A DNA stretch of 64,000 nucleotides from Coenobita brevimanus (GCA_032717465.1 CM064653.1:42174493-42238492), one strand, 5' to 3'; numbered from the stretch's first letter, positions 50,174-60,540 are shown. The notes: generated by a model not told the origin, from the sequence alone. Program-made: numbers and translations.

Positions 50174-50268
50174 ATAACCCCTTCACTTCGAAACGCATAC
50201 TCCCAGCCGAATAAAATCGTCCTTCGGTATCAGTAATAGATTAAAACGTCATCGCACTGAGGTGTTAA
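50174..50268. mobile_element. TTAA-family palindromic repeat copy
   Basis: ATAACCCCTTCACTTCGAAA at the left, GCCGAATAAAATCGTC inside, and ACGTCATCGCACTGAGGTGT followed by TAA at the right. The left border reads ATAA instead of TTAA. Confidence 0.65.
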
Positions 50269-50994
50269 GAGGGTATAGGTAGTACGGTACGTTGTTATTT
50301 CGAAATCACTCAACAATATTTCGTAATACAAGAACTATTGATTGCTATTAGAAAACGCTCTCCTGTGTAGAATTGGTGATATGTAGTTACCTTTTGTACT
50401 TGTCACTATTCTCTACAGACTATTGTTTTTTTAAGGTGAGAGAGTCTTCATATGCTTCTCTGTCCATGGATGATTGTTTTTGATGTGCAGCATCAGGGAG
50501 GAAAGTGACAGACATGCTCAAAGTGTGAAGTAAACGCAGGGGAACAGCAACAATGTGGTAAACGCAGGAGAATACTGTAGTAGCAAACCTTATGTCCCTG
50601 CCTTCAAATATCTGATCCACATGAGGACAAGATGTTCATGAACATTATATAGACTTGTATTTTAAAGGCTTGAATAATTAATGCATGGAGGAGTGGCCTA
50701 TTTTAGATGAATAGAGTGATAGTACTCTTTGGTTAGTTTTTTTTTTTTTTATCTCCCTTCTGTGTTCTACCCACCCCATTCAGAATAGTGGGAAACAGTG
50801 TTGGGATTATGATGATTTAATAAGTCTCGGTGACATTCCTGATAGACGAATTACGAGGAAAAATTAAATCATTTTCCTCATCACATGACGCAAGGCTGTA
50901 TTACGCCTTATGAAACATTTGTATCGATATGACTATTATTAACCGAATTAATGTATCGATATGACTTTATAATTAACCTCATTTATTCGATGGC
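50269..50994. other. Unique AT-rich non-coding stretch
   Basis: TGTATCGATATGACT occurs twice, 31 bp apart, at about 50921 and 50952, just beyond the LINE tail. No gene is seen. Confidence 0.45.
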
Positions 50995-51017
50995 ATCTAT
51001 CTATCTATCTATCTATT
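50995..51017 (-). repeat. (ATAG)n 3' tail of the LINE
   Basis: ATCT tetramers on the plus strand, ATAG in the element's sense, follow directly after the conserved 3' end. The copy at 10285-10528 ends in the same tetramer, so the tail belongs to the element. Simple-repeat tails instead of poly(A) are typical of RTE-type LINEs. Confidence 0.85.
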
Positions 51018-52441
51018 GCCAGACGCCTCAATCCCGTTTGGGGTGGCCACAAACAAATCGCCTCCAAGTCGCCCTGTCCCCCGCCATTTCACTCCCCTGC
51101 TCCCAACTCACACCCCCGTCTCTCATATACCTCTCCACCCCATCTCTCCATCTCATCCTCGGCCTCCCCCTCCCTCTTTCCCCCTCCACCTCACTCACAT
51201 ACACTCTCTTCGTCAGTCTTTCACCCTCCATCCTCTCCACATGGCCAAGCCACCTCAGTGTGTTCCTCATAACGCTTCCTATCACATCCACATCAACACC
51301 ACAACGCTCCTTTATATCCTCATTCGTCAGCCTGTCTCTCCATGTGACTCCACAGGCTCCTCTTAAATAACTCATTTCCACGACTCTCACTCTTGACTTG
51401 TGTCCTTCCAACAACGTCCAAGCTTCACTTCCGTACGTTAGAGTTGGTATCACAATACTGTCATGTAGTAACTTTTTCACTTCCATGCTCAGTTCCCTGT
51501 TTCTTATCACTGCTTTCAAAGAACCAGCAACCTTTCTTCCCTGCTGTACCCTTTCAAGCACTTCACCCTCCAAACCTCCATCCTTACTCATCACACTACC
51601 CAAGTACTGAAACGTACTCACATTTTCCAATTCCTCACCATCCAACCTCGCTGTACATTCACTGACTTCACCTCTCTCAAAGACCATCACTTTACTCTTC
51701 CCTACATTCACCTTTAGATTCCGTTTCTTACACACTCTCTCAAACTCATCCACCAAGCCTTGCAGCTCCCCTTCGTCTTCACTCAACAACACGGTATCAT
51801 CTGCAAACAACAGTACAGGAGTTTCCAAACACTATCCTCTCTCACCAGGGCCACTCCAACATCCACTACCCTACCTTGTACCTCTTTTATTACCCCATCC
51901 ATGTACAGATTGAACAGCCATGGAGACATGACACATCCCTGTTTCAACCCAACTTTCAAAGAGAAAAATTCACTTAGTTCACCATCCACACGCACTGCAG
52001 CCTTCGCACCATCGTACATACTCTTCGCAGCATTCAACAACTTCCCATCTATTCCATATATTCTTAACACTTTCCACAATCCTAGTCTATCCACCCTGTC
52101 ATATGCTTTCTCCAAATCCATGAAAGCCGCATACAACTTCTTTCCCTTCTCTAGAAACTTTTCCACTAAAGATCTAAGAATGAATATCTGATCTACCCAA
52201 CCTCTTCCCTTCCTAAAGCCTCCCTGTTCTTCTCCAACTAATTTCTCTGTTCTTTCTCTAACTCTGTCAATAAGTATCCTACCATACACTTTTCCTATTA
52301 TACTAAGAAGCCAAATGCCCCTATGATTACCACACACTTCTTTTTCCCCTTTTCCTTTGTACAAGGGAATAATTATACCTGACTTCCAATCCTCCGGGAC
52401 TCTACCTTCCATCCATTTCGTTATATTCTCTCCACGGCCCT
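51018..52441 (-). pseudogene. 5'-truncated, frameshifted RTE-like LINE reverse transcriptase
   Basis: Two overlapping frames, 52412-51783 and 51828-51028, encode parts of one reverse transcriptase. The upstream part has the NHRGIWLLSI motif, GGFRKGRG, the motif A segment AAFMDLEKAYDRVD with its catalytic Asp, and the motif B segment LKQGCVMSPWLFNLYMDGV. The second frame opens with the motif C segment LLFADDTVLL, then the thumb region and a C-terminal GRGRPRMRWRDGVERYM and CGHPKRD. A single-base shift near 51815-51825, just before motif C, separates them. The frame runs upstream to about 52441 and then stops at an A/T-rich border, so the endonuclease and N-terminus are missing. RTE-type is judged from motif spelling and tail; it cannot mobilise itself. 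Confidence 0.9.
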
Positions 52442-52504
52442 ACTATTTTTTTTTTTACTTGGAAGAACCGTAGAGTAGTGAAGGGGTTAAAATAAAAACT
52501 AAAT

Positions 52505-52588
52505 CTAACCCTTACATTTCAAAACGCTCTTCTAAGCTGAATAAAATCGCCTGCATGTAGGGAGACGTAACTGTATTGAAGGACTTAA
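52505..52588. mobile_element. TTAA-family palindromic repeat copy
   Basis: CTAACCCTTACATTTCAAAA at the left, AGCTGAATAAAATCGCCTGC inside, and GTAACTGTATTGAAGGACTT then AA at the right. Another family end (GTGAAGGGGTTAA) lies just upstream at about 52477-52489. Confidence 0.6.
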
Positions 52589-52798
52589 ACAGTTATCAGT
52601 GGCATTACGAATCGGTGAAACAAAGGCCAAAGTAGCGCAAAGTAGGAAAGTTTATTGTTGGGCTGATGTGGCCTGTTTTGATAGCGTAGGTGTTAAGGGA
52701 TTCCAGGATGAGGTTGGAGGTGATAACAGGTGGATCTTATGATAGTGTTGAGCCTACGTTGTTAATATACTTTCACTCCCCCTCCCTCGCTACCTACC

Positions 52799-52804
<6 letters not shown>

Positions 52805-52867
<63 letters not shown>
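52805..52867. repeat. (CA)n microsatellite
   Basis: An uninterrupted CA tract of about 63 bp. Confidence 0.98.
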
Positions 52868-52868
<1 letters not shown>

Positions 52869-52903
52869 GTTTTCCATTCGTAAGTGATTATTTTCCTCGA
52901 CAT

Positions 52904-53098
52904 GGGCTTCGGTAGTATAGTGGCTGAATACTCCAGTCGAAGGTACGGCCTCGCCTTGCACGTGTGGGTTGGAAATTCCCAGGTTTATCTCTCATTTAAT
53001 CCTACCAGGGGCTGAAGTTAGTCTCCTTATCGCATTTATTTTCGAGTACGGTTGCCTAATCCAGGACCCTTTCACCTCGAAGGGGGTAACATGGGACT
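52904..53098 (+). mobile_element. tRNA-derived SINE-like repeat, copy 2
   Basis: The head GGCTTCGGTAGTATAGTGGC (52904-52923) resembles a tRNA 5' half, and a weak box B follows at about 52966-52978 (GGGTTGGAAATTC). The 3' body (TAATCCAGGACCCTTTCACC, then TCGAAGGGGGTAACATGGGA) matches the body of 13019-13225. A shared body behind diverged tRNA-like heads fits one SINE family. Confidence 0.65.
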
Positions 53099-53891
53099 AA
53101 CTCTTACCATTTGACCTTTTATCCTCCCCCCTTCCCCCTCCTCTTTTTTTTTTTTTTATCCATAACATTGCTCTCCACTTCCCCTTTTTTTCCTGTTTCA
53201 CTTCTAGTTTCACCTCACACCATTCATCTTCCCTGCCTCACCTTTCCCCCGTCCACTTTCTTCCAATCCCGCCCTCCTGTCCTTCACTATATGTGTCCTG
53301 TCTCACCACCCCGCCCCCTCCAACTCCTTCTTATCTCTTCTCACATTCAAGGTCAAGATTGGAACTTAGAAAAAATTAATTGTATGCTTTAATAACCATC
53401 CTCTAGTCAACAAGCAGCCTTCTCTCTTATCACTCATTCTTCCCGTTTGTCATGTCTCTCCACTTCTTCCACTCTCCCCATCTTCCCTCCCCACCCCCAA
53501 CTATCTGTTCCTCCTCTTTATCCCTCTTTCTGCTTTGTTCCCCCCCCCCCGCTGCTTTTCATTCTACCCAGTCACCATACCTTGCACTCACTATCACTGA
53601 GGCAATACCTCTTCACTACGAGAGGTCCGGCCTAGCATGACTGCTCGTAAAATCGTCTGTTGGTCGGTGGTAGGATTAGTGAAAAAAGCGTCTTATGCTG
53701 GAGGGGTTTGTGGAAATTATTTTTAACCCTGTCTCAACGAAAGGTCGTTCCAAAAGTGAATAAAATCGTCTGGTGGAAGCAGGAATTAAATGAAAAATTG
53801 TTGTACTGATTTGGATAGCTCCACTCACCGCCAGTGGCCCGAGCAGATGCCTGGTGAAGGGAAAAACAGAATGCAAGACATTATCCAGTCA

Positions 53892-53895
<4 letters not shown>
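53099..53895. other. Pyrimidine-rich DNA and TTAA-family copies
   Basis: 53110-53580 is C/T-rich with no gene. 53640-53812 contains two TTAA-family pieces, the right one from 53723 (TTAACCCTGTCTCAACGAAA) with AGTGAATAAAATCGTCTGGT inside. Confidence 0.55.

Positions 53896-53950
<55 letters not shown>
53896..53950. repeat. (GT)n microsatellite
   Basis: An uninterrupted GT tract of about 55 bp. Confidence 0.98.
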
Positions 53951-53951
<1 letters not shown>

Positions 53952-54451
53952 TTAGCTGTACGGTCTTCGGCCTCTTACTGATTGTGAAGCTGGTACATTG
54001 ACAGACCTACAGCAATGTGTGTTGAATTCACCCACAAATCCTCCAGGGGTATCTCCGTTTCAAGAGTGTAGGCCGATAATAGTGACAATAAAGTTTCTCT
54101 GTGATATACTGATTATGGCACTAGAAAAAATTGTATTGAAGCCTTGCCGTATTTTATGACATTGTCTCTAGTTCATTTCTATAAAATCAGTTTTTTGTAT
54201 ACCATTGTACAGTCATTTGATTGTGTGGACCATTTCACTGGCATACAGTTTGATAGTTCTGCATGTATTTTTCATTTTTATTTCTGCATCGTACCCACCC
54301 CCGTTTAGTAGATGGGAATTAAAATTGGGATAACCTGATGATTTTGATGCATTCTTCAGTATGGGCACACATCTGTTATCATGCGTACATTGTGTATTTT
54401 CACAGTTGTAAATGTATTTAGGAAAAAGAAGAGAGAAAGAACAGTTCATTT
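53951..54451. other. Unique AT-rich DNA downstream of the zinc-finger gene
   Basis: No gene or strong repeat is seen. Given the minus-strand gene to the right, this is its 3' flank or distal 3'UTR. Confidence 0.4.
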
Positions 54452-54457
54452 TTTATT
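54452..54457 (-). terminator. Candidate polyadenylation signal (AATAAA) of the hamlet-like gene
   Basis: AATAAA on the minus strand (TTTATT on the plus strand), about 907 nt after the stop codon. The next bases downstream are AAAATGAACTGTTC and then T-rich sequence, compatible with a cleavage site. Other AATAAA-like words in AT-rich flanks are possible, so use is unproven. Confidence 0.35.
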
Positions 54458-55363
54458 AACAAAATATAATTTATCAACGGGTTATTTACAGCTACGTCAC
54501 TACCGAGCATAAGTTAAAAATGAATACAGATATTCCATTGCACAAAACTCACACCTAGTGGCTGCTGCCGGATATACTGAATGTTTTACTGAATTTCTCA
54601 CAAGAGGCGCAAAAGGACAAACATGGAAAACCTATATAAAATCTGTTGAGGTGACCCAGATACTCTAACACTTCCTTTACAACACGACACCGAGTACGTA
54701 CAGCGGCGCTCGGGCTTGGAACAGTTTTTCGAGGGCCTGTTGCAGCATATACTTTCGAGAACAATGCCCAAGATTAGCAGACAAACTTATGGTTAATTCC
54801 CTGCCATTTAGATTTGCGATTGATAAGAGAAAAAGGGGGGAAGATTGCAAATATAATGGACAGTTTCGTCATTTAAGTTGTTATTATTATTTAGATTTTG
54901 TTATCGTCTGAAACAAGAGGGAAATGAGAGTGCAGAATCATCTATCTCTTGTTCTTTCTGTATCTTTAAATTACAACAGGAATTGATCGTTAAGTTTATC
55001 CGCTAACCTCATTCCATGCCTAGAGAATCACTTGTAGAGGGCCGGCTTTTGTTCACACCGGGATTGGTCCAATATATTTACACTGCCGCCCTCCGCAAGG
55101 GATGTCGCGCCACACTACGACATGCTGGGCGGGGCGACAGCAGGCTCGAGTCTGTCCTTTCATTTTTATCCACTCATCACTCCACCCACCACTTCACCCT
55201 CACTATTCCACCTTCACTGCACTCCACCCTCCACCACTCCACCCTCACTTTACTGCTGCATCCACCACGCCACTCCTTAGTGCAGTGCTTTACTAACCAT
55301 TCCTCCCGTTGCGCTGCTTCATCCACACTGCAGTGCTACACCCTCACTGTACTGCTCCACCCA
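54458..55363 (-). other. Probable 3'UTR of the hamlet-like gene
   Basis: About 900 nt between the stop codon and the candidate polyadenylation signal. Just after the stop (55180-55360) the DNA carries CACTCCACCCTCCACCACTC-type degenerate repeats. No downstream coding exon is needed, because the final exon already runs through the last finger triplet and acidic tail to a stop. Confidence 0.45.
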
Positions 55364-57482
55364 CTACTCCACCCGCACGCGCTTGACTGTGCACTCATTT
55401 TCGCCACCATTTCTGGAGGTGCTGACCTGGTGATCCTTGTCCACGTCATCTTCGTCCATGGCATCCTCGTCCACCATGATATCGTCCGTGGTGGAGTCCG
55501 TAACCTTGTCCACGAAGGACCTGATCTCGTCGCTGAAGAAGTTAGTAGAAGTGTCAACGCCGGCACTGCTGGAGTCCGGTGCTTCTGGCGAGTCAGGCGG
55601 GTTGGGTCCCTCCAGCTCGTGCTTCTTGAGGTGTCGGTCGAGGTTGGTCTGCTGGCCGAAGCAGCGGTCACAAAGGGGACATTTGAACGGTTTTTCCTTG
55701 TTGTGAATGTTGCGAACGTGGCGTTGCAGATTGGACGAGATGCTGAACGACCGCTCACAGTACTTACACTTGTACGGCTGCTCCCCCGTGTGTGTGCGCA
55801 GGTGTCTCGTCAGGTTGGCCGACCGCGGGAATACCTTGCCGCAGAACTTGCACGAGTATCGGTCCTTGGCACGGGGCATGTGTGAGGCCATGAGGTCATA
55901 GGGGCGACTGATGTCACCATAGGGCCGCGCCGTGCTGGACATGTGGGCCTTCAGCATGTCCAGGCCTGCAGTGCGGTTCAAGCCCAGGCCCATCCCGGGC
56001 ATGCTGGTGGGAGGGAAGTAAGGGGGCAACAGTGGATAACGACTGCCGGTTAGGCCACCTCCATGAAGCATTGGACTCCTGTCTAGGCTCCTATCAAGAT
56101 TACGGTACATGTCCAATAGGGCAGGATGAAGGGGTCGGGGGTAGGCCAGAGGCAGCTTAGTTGGTGCCTCCAGTAAAGTAGGTGGCTGGGGTAATGGTGG
56201 GTTGACGGAGGTGGTGGTGGTGGTATCCTTCAGTAACTCACTTATGCGCAAGAAAGGATGGTCAACCCGAGGACGCTGCTCTGCCTTCACTTTGACTTCA
56301 GATTTGACTTCAGGTAGGACAGGAGACCGAAGCCTTTCCTCCGCAGAATCGCTGCTGTGAGACAGAATGTCCAGCCTCCCCAGGAACAGCTCTTCTCGTT
56401 CACCCTCCTTTCGTCTCAGAGTCAGGTCAAGTGGCTGCTCTTTTTTCTCACCAAGTCCTCGAGTAGACTCAGCTGGTGATTCCTTTGGCAATGGCATTGG
56501 CTCTGGTGTTCTATGTCGTATTTCTGGGGAAGCTCTGTGTTCCTCAGAAACGTCATTGGCGTCTGATCTTCGTGGGGACTCCCTCATTGGGAACACCGAC
56601 GCCTGTTTAGGTGAATGGGAGGGTGACGCGTAAGGGGGTGGCTGCAGTGATGCGGGTTCTCTCGCTGGAGACTCTGTCGACTCCGGTCGAGGAGAAATTA
56701 ACATTCGGTTACCTGAATCATTACTTTCTTTATCCTCTTTTGGTGTTGAGAGTGGCTGGTCACGCGAACTAGGGTTTTGGAAGGGTAGGAGTAGTGAGGA
56801 GGTGAGGAGTGGATGTTGAGGGCCACCCACGAGGGATGGGATGGAAGGGAACATAGAGTAACCTGATAAGAGTGAGGGCGGAAGGAGAGGCAGTGGAGGG
56901 CGGGGGTACATCATAAATGGGTTAGGTGGTGAGGAGGGCATGTTGGCCATGGGCAGGCCACTGTGAGGTTTGTTGTCAGATATTGTGGGAGGTCCGTGTG
57001 GCATTGACAGAGCGGGCGCAGTGTCACAGAAACGTTTGTGTTTTGCCAGGGAGGTGACCGTGGAGAAAGCTTGACCACACTTGGTACATTTGATCTGCAG
57101 GCGACAGTCGGCATGCATACGTTTGTGGCGGCACAGGTTACTAAACTGCGTATAAGCCTTGAAGCACACCTCACACTGGAAGGGCTTCACTGAGGAGTGG
57201 ATGTGGGTGTGTTGCTTCAGACCTGAACTGGTGGCAAAGGTCTTACCACACTCTGGACAGGCGTGAGAGCGGGCACCCGCGTGTTGATTTCTGATGTGTT
57301 TCTGCAATATCATGGCATCAGTGAAGACCCTGGGACAGTTCTCGCAAGGGTAGCGCTTGTACTCTCCGTGAATGGTCTTGTGCTGGATGAGGTTGGGGCG
57401 CCAGGCAAAGGCTCGGGGGCAGTAGTCACAGCGATACTGTCCGGCAGCGTACCCGTGAGCTGTCACCAGGTGATCGTCCAGC
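55364..57482 (-). CDS. ham: hamlet/MECOM (PRDM3/16)-like zinc-finger transcription factor, last coding exon
   Basis: This exon encodes residues 118-823 of the 823 recovered, ending in TAG at 55366-55364. It starts after a CACCTAG acceptor whose first base completes the Glu codon begun in the upstream exon. Fingers 2-6 lie at residues 136-270 (Cys/His at 136/139/152/156, 164/167/180/185, 193/196/209/213, 221/224/237/241 and CCHC 250/253/266/270). The block [19 protein letters not shown] is nearly invariant in MECOM/PRDM16/Ham. A Pro/Ser-rich stretch follows, with PLDLT at 468-472 (CtBP-binding type) and two VKxE sumoylation-type sites at 511 and 517. Fingers 7-9 lie at 662-739, then [10 protein letters not shown] and an acidic tail. 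Family members are nuclear DNA-binding repressors; Drosophila Ham controls neuronal fate. Family assignment is firm; the exact paralogue name is inferred. Confidence 0.95.
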
Positions 57483-58231
57483 CTAGGTGGAGACAGGGTT
57501 AGATTACTGTAGAGGGAAGAGGAGCAAGGCTTGATCAGAAGTGGACAGAATAATGTAGATTTTTTTTTTTTAATAACGGAACAGAGGAAGGAAAAACAAA
57601 TGAAAAAAAAAATCCATGAACCAGATAACAGGTGTCCTTCATTCATAAAAATTCAGTAACAGTTGGACTTCAGCCGTAGGTTGAAGTTTGAGGGGAAACC
57701 AATTAGGGCAAGCGAGTTCCAAAGAGATGCAGTTCGGGGAATAAAAGAATTCTGTTAGACAGAAGTTCTGCAATATGGGAATGTGACAGTTCAGTCATGA
57801 GCGCCACGAGATTTGCTGATATTTATGATTAGAGTATAGAGCAGGGCAAATGCTGTAGTACTGGGTAACAGTGTAAAAATCTCCCTTCCAGAGTAATGCG
57901 GGGTATGGCTGTTTTCATAATCCAAAGAGTATAATGAATATAGAAGGAAGATTTCTAGTCTTTCCGGACCATTTGCCCTGGTGTGTACTTGCATGTGTCT
58001 GTAAATCAACTGAGTCAAGTATACGTAGTGAATTGTAAAAATTATACTTAGATTGAACTTGGTGGGTTGCTCGTGTAAAACAAAGGTAGGAATCACTATA
58101 AGGTGTACTAAAGAGCAGTTATTGTGGTTGATTTTACTGTGCATCATGCCAGGTACATCACATTATCCTTCCCCATTAGGCAGATATCGATGTATGAGTA
58201 TGCCAGTGGAACAATTTTGCGTGCTACTTAC
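57483..58231 (-). other. Intron splitting zinc finger 1 (749 nt)
   Basis: GTAAGT donor at 58231 and CTAG acceptor ending 57483, phase 2. It holds ordinary AT-rich sequence with poly(T)/poly(A) runs near 57560 and 57605. No other feature was seen. Confidence 0.85.
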
Positions 58232-58364
58232 TCATCATAATCTGAGAAGTTCTTGTCGCACTGAAGGCAGCGAAACCTGCATATATCATCGTCGTCTTCC
58301 TCGTCCTCGTCATCGCCAGTGTTCTCTGACCGCTCCTCAGGTGAACCCATTTGCAGCTGATCAT
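58232..58364 (-). CDS. ham: hamlet-like gene, exon with acidic linker and first zinc finger
   Basis: This 133-nt exon encodes residues 74-118. The acceptor is TTCTGTTCAG (AG at 58366-58365) and the donor is GA/GTAAGT (GT at 58231-58230). It enters with two bases completing an Asp codon and leaves with two bases of a Glu codon, matching both neighbours exactly. An acidic run (GDDEDEEDDDD, about residues 90-100) precedes FRCLQCDKNF, whose Cys106 and Cys109 pair with His122 and His127 in the next exon. Finger 1 is therefore split by an intron. Vertebrate MECOM/PRDM16 have seven N-terminal fingers, while six are seen here. Just upstream of the acceptor the transcript carries long CA repeats. Confidence 0.93.
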
Positions 58365-58393
58365 CTGAACAGAAGAGACGACACAGAATTAGC

Positions 58394-58394
<1 letters not shown>

Positions 58395-58431
<37 letters not shown>

Positions 58432-58447
58432 AATTAGCAAGGTCCAG

Positions 58448-58490
<43 letters not shown>

Positions 58491-58521
58491 AGAGAATTAG
58501 CAAGGTCCAGCTTTTTGTGTG

Positions 58522-58575
<54 letters not shown>

Positions 58576-58592
58576 GAATTAGCATGGTCCAA

Positions 58593-58640
<48 letters not shown>

Positions 58641-58655
58641 ATTAGCTTGGTCCAG

Positions 58656-58712
<57 letters not shown>
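58395..58712. repeat. Higher-order (TG)n minisatellite in the hamlet-like intron
   Basis: Five (TG)n tracts (58395-58427, 58452-58489, 58516-58572, 58596-58637, 58661-58712) are separated by copies of a 20-26-bp spacer of the form AGAATTAGCAAGGTCCAGCT then TTT. The whole is a tandem array in which each unit carries its own expandable dinucleotide. In the transcript it reads (CA)n, ending about 30 nt before the acceptor of the finger-1 exon. Confidence 0.95.
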
Positions 58713-58714
<2 letters not shown>

Positions 58715-58827
58715 CCAACTCCGTAACCTGAGATCCAGAAGTCCTCCCACGTGCCACACATCTTCAAGTGTCAGCTCCTCGGCGCTAATATTATGTCTGT
58801 CTCATTCAGGATTGATGTAATGGCGTT

Positions 58828-58867
<40 letters not shown>

Positions 58868-59570
58868 TTACGTGGCGGGTCTTATGAAAAATCTGTAAAG
58901 TCTTTTATGACGAAATTCAAATACACAGTTCCCTGCCCTAGCCTGAAATCGAACTGGCATCTTGTTGGACAGCACAATACTTCTCTAACGCCTTTACCAC
59001 CCTCCTTCCCCGACTAAAGTACAAAATTAGCGTATAGGCAACACAAGGACGATTTACCAGCCTGTACCCTTCCATATCATTGGAGATGCGAGAAAAATTA
59101 CGATTCAAGTACAGTAATTTAAGCTGAAGAAAGAGTACAGTATATTCGGAAATTTTGCTGCAGGTGGCCATATTTCAAGATTATTAGAAGTGATAACACT
59201 TGTACCTTAGCGATTTATTTTGCACACGGCACATGAATATCCTCTAGCTTGTTACTGGTGCTATGTAGGTGTTGAAAGGATACCGTATATATTACACAAG
59301 AATGTTATAATGATTCAGTATGTGCAAAATGAATCGTTAAGGAGGGGCAGTACAGTCAGGGACACAAATTTCGTTTGCTGTTTCACTGCATCTGCTTCAG
59401 ACTCAGGGCATATCTATCACTCCTCCATAACGCATATTATCAAAGAAAACTGTATGTGGGTGTGGAAGCATGCCAAGCCTCCCTCCTCGTAAGAATATTA
59501 TCCGCCAGACAGAAGTGAGACGTAGAAGGATGAAATATTAAACGGAATCTTGTCCCTCAGTTGTACGAAA
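58713..59570 (-). other. Intron interior with one (GT)n tract
   Basis: Middle of the 1430-nt intron. A (GT)n tract lies at about 58829-58863; the rest is unique and non-coding. Confidence 0.7.
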
Positions 59571-59757
59571 TAACCTTAGCCACTTAGAATAGGGTCCAGC
59601 TAGAAATAACCATAGCCAGTTAGAATAGGGTCCAGCTAGAAATACCATAACCATAGCAACTTAGAATAGGGTCCAGCTAGAAATACCATAACCATAGCCA
59701 GTTAGCATAGGGTCCAGCTAGAAATAACCTTAGCCACTTAGAATGGGGTCCAGCTAG
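59571..59757. repeat. 36/43-bp minisatellite just inside the intron donor
   Basis: Five copies of TTAGAATAGGGTCCAGCTAG with AAATA and CCATAGCCAC-type flanks. Units are 36 bp, or 43 bp where an extra TACCATAA-type word is present. The array stops 37-38 nt from the GT donor at 59794-59793, so it is the first thing transcribed after the PR-domain exon. Confidence 0.93.
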
Positions 59758-59794
59758 AGGGCCACTGTGACGAATAATGCTTTTAATCACTTAC

Positions 59795-59885
59795 CCGCTG
59801 CTGACGTGTCCAGGTCGATGATAGCCTTGCGGATCAACAGCAGCTCCTCCGATGCCGGGATGTCTCGCACTGCCTCGTAGAAGAT
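59795..59885 (-). CDS. ham: hamlet-like gene, PR-domain exon (C-terminal end)
   Basis: This 91-nt exon encodes residues 44-73 plus one base. The acceptor CCCGTTCAG is before 59885 and the donor G/GTAAGT follows 59795. The peptide IFYEAVRDIPASEELLL is the conserved end of the PR (SET-related) domain; with the preceding Gly-Gln it forms GQIFYEAVRDI, matching GQIFY-type motifs of PRDM3/PRDM16. Those proteins are reported to have histone H3K9 methyltransferase activity; activity cannot be judged from this fragment. The final unpaired G plus AT of the next exon makes Asp74. The donor is followed after about 37 nt by a minisatellite. Confidence 0.92.
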
Positions 59886-59967
59886 CTGAACGGGAACAGC
59901 ACAGCCTTTATTATTACACGTCTACCTCATTAGTAAGCTGTGGTTGGCTGCGTCATGCATAGTCTTT

Positions 59968-60172
59968 TTAACCCATTCAACTCATGGACGCCTTTTTCTT
60001 TTGAATCTTCATATCGCAAGACGGCTTTATTCAGCTTAGAGACATTTAGACACGCAAGGATTAGGTATGGCCTTCATTAACCCTTCACATCATGTGGGCT
60101 CTCCTAAGATGAGTAAATTTATGTAGTAGTAGCAAGAATAAAATCAAACGATACGTCTTTGTCATGACGGGT
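59968..60172. mobile_element. Head-to-head TTAA-family pair in the PR-domain intron
   Basis: The left copy begins TTAACCCATTCAACTCATGG and holds AAGACGGCTTTATTCAGCTT. The right copy begins TTAACCCTTCACATCATGTG (about 60078) and holds AGCAAGAATAAAATCAAACG, with GTCATGACGGGTTT at its end. The pair fills much of the 526-nt intron between the two PR exons. Confidence 0.6.
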
Positions 60173-60411
60173 TTTATTCCTCTATAAATGTATGCCAACT
60201 CGTATTACAGTAAAGATAATGTATTTCCGAAATCCATTCGTAAAAGTAAGCCATTCACTCGTTCAGGAAGCAGAATAACACATCAGCCCAGAAAAACTGC
60301 CTGTGTTTTGTATTACAGTGAAGACATTCTATTCCAATGTCCGACCGCTCATAATAATAAAGTAATTACTCGTTCCTGAAGCAAAAGGACTAACTATCGC
60401 TGAATACGTAC

Positions 60412-60540
60412 CTGTCCAGCGAGCAGCAGGTGCCTGAGGTTGCCTAGGATGGGCCCTGTGGCGACGCGGATGTGCCTCAGCCAATTGCCCATCTCACCAG
60501 CATCCAGCCACCCACGCAACCCTGACTGCGCCGACACCAC
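60412..60540 (-). CDS. ham: hamlet-like gene, PR-domain exon (middle part)
   Basis: This 129-nt phase-0 exon encodes residues 1-43 of the recovered protein. The acceptor is TTTTGTTATATCTACAG (AG at 60542-60541) and the donor is CAG/GTACGT (GT at 60411-60410). The peptide has GWLDAGEMGNWLRHIRVA and NLRHLLLAGQ, matching the order GNW-(M/L)-(K/R)-x-I-R then NL-x-GQ of PR domains. No start codon is assigned: the N-terminal part of the domain and the initiator must be in upstream exons, not found between here and base 64000. The gene is therefore partial in this window. Confidence 0.9.

Noticed and set aside
55016..55885. A 289-codon plus-strand frame opposite the zinc-finger exon
   Set aside because: It is the antisense shadow of the minus-strand coding exon, which has real zinc-finger motifs and splice-phase support.
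57484..57646. Upstream in-frame ATG at 57646 as a start of the zinc-finger exon
   Set aside because: It encodes a Lys/Phe-rich leader from poly(T)/poly(A) intron sequence; the acceptor at 57484-57483 joins in phase to an exon completing finger 1.
58395..58712. A CRISPR-like array (repeats with spacers)
   Set aside because: The regular elements are (TG)n microsatellites of changing length separated by one repeated spacer, in a eukaryotic intron; there are no unique spacers and no cas genes.
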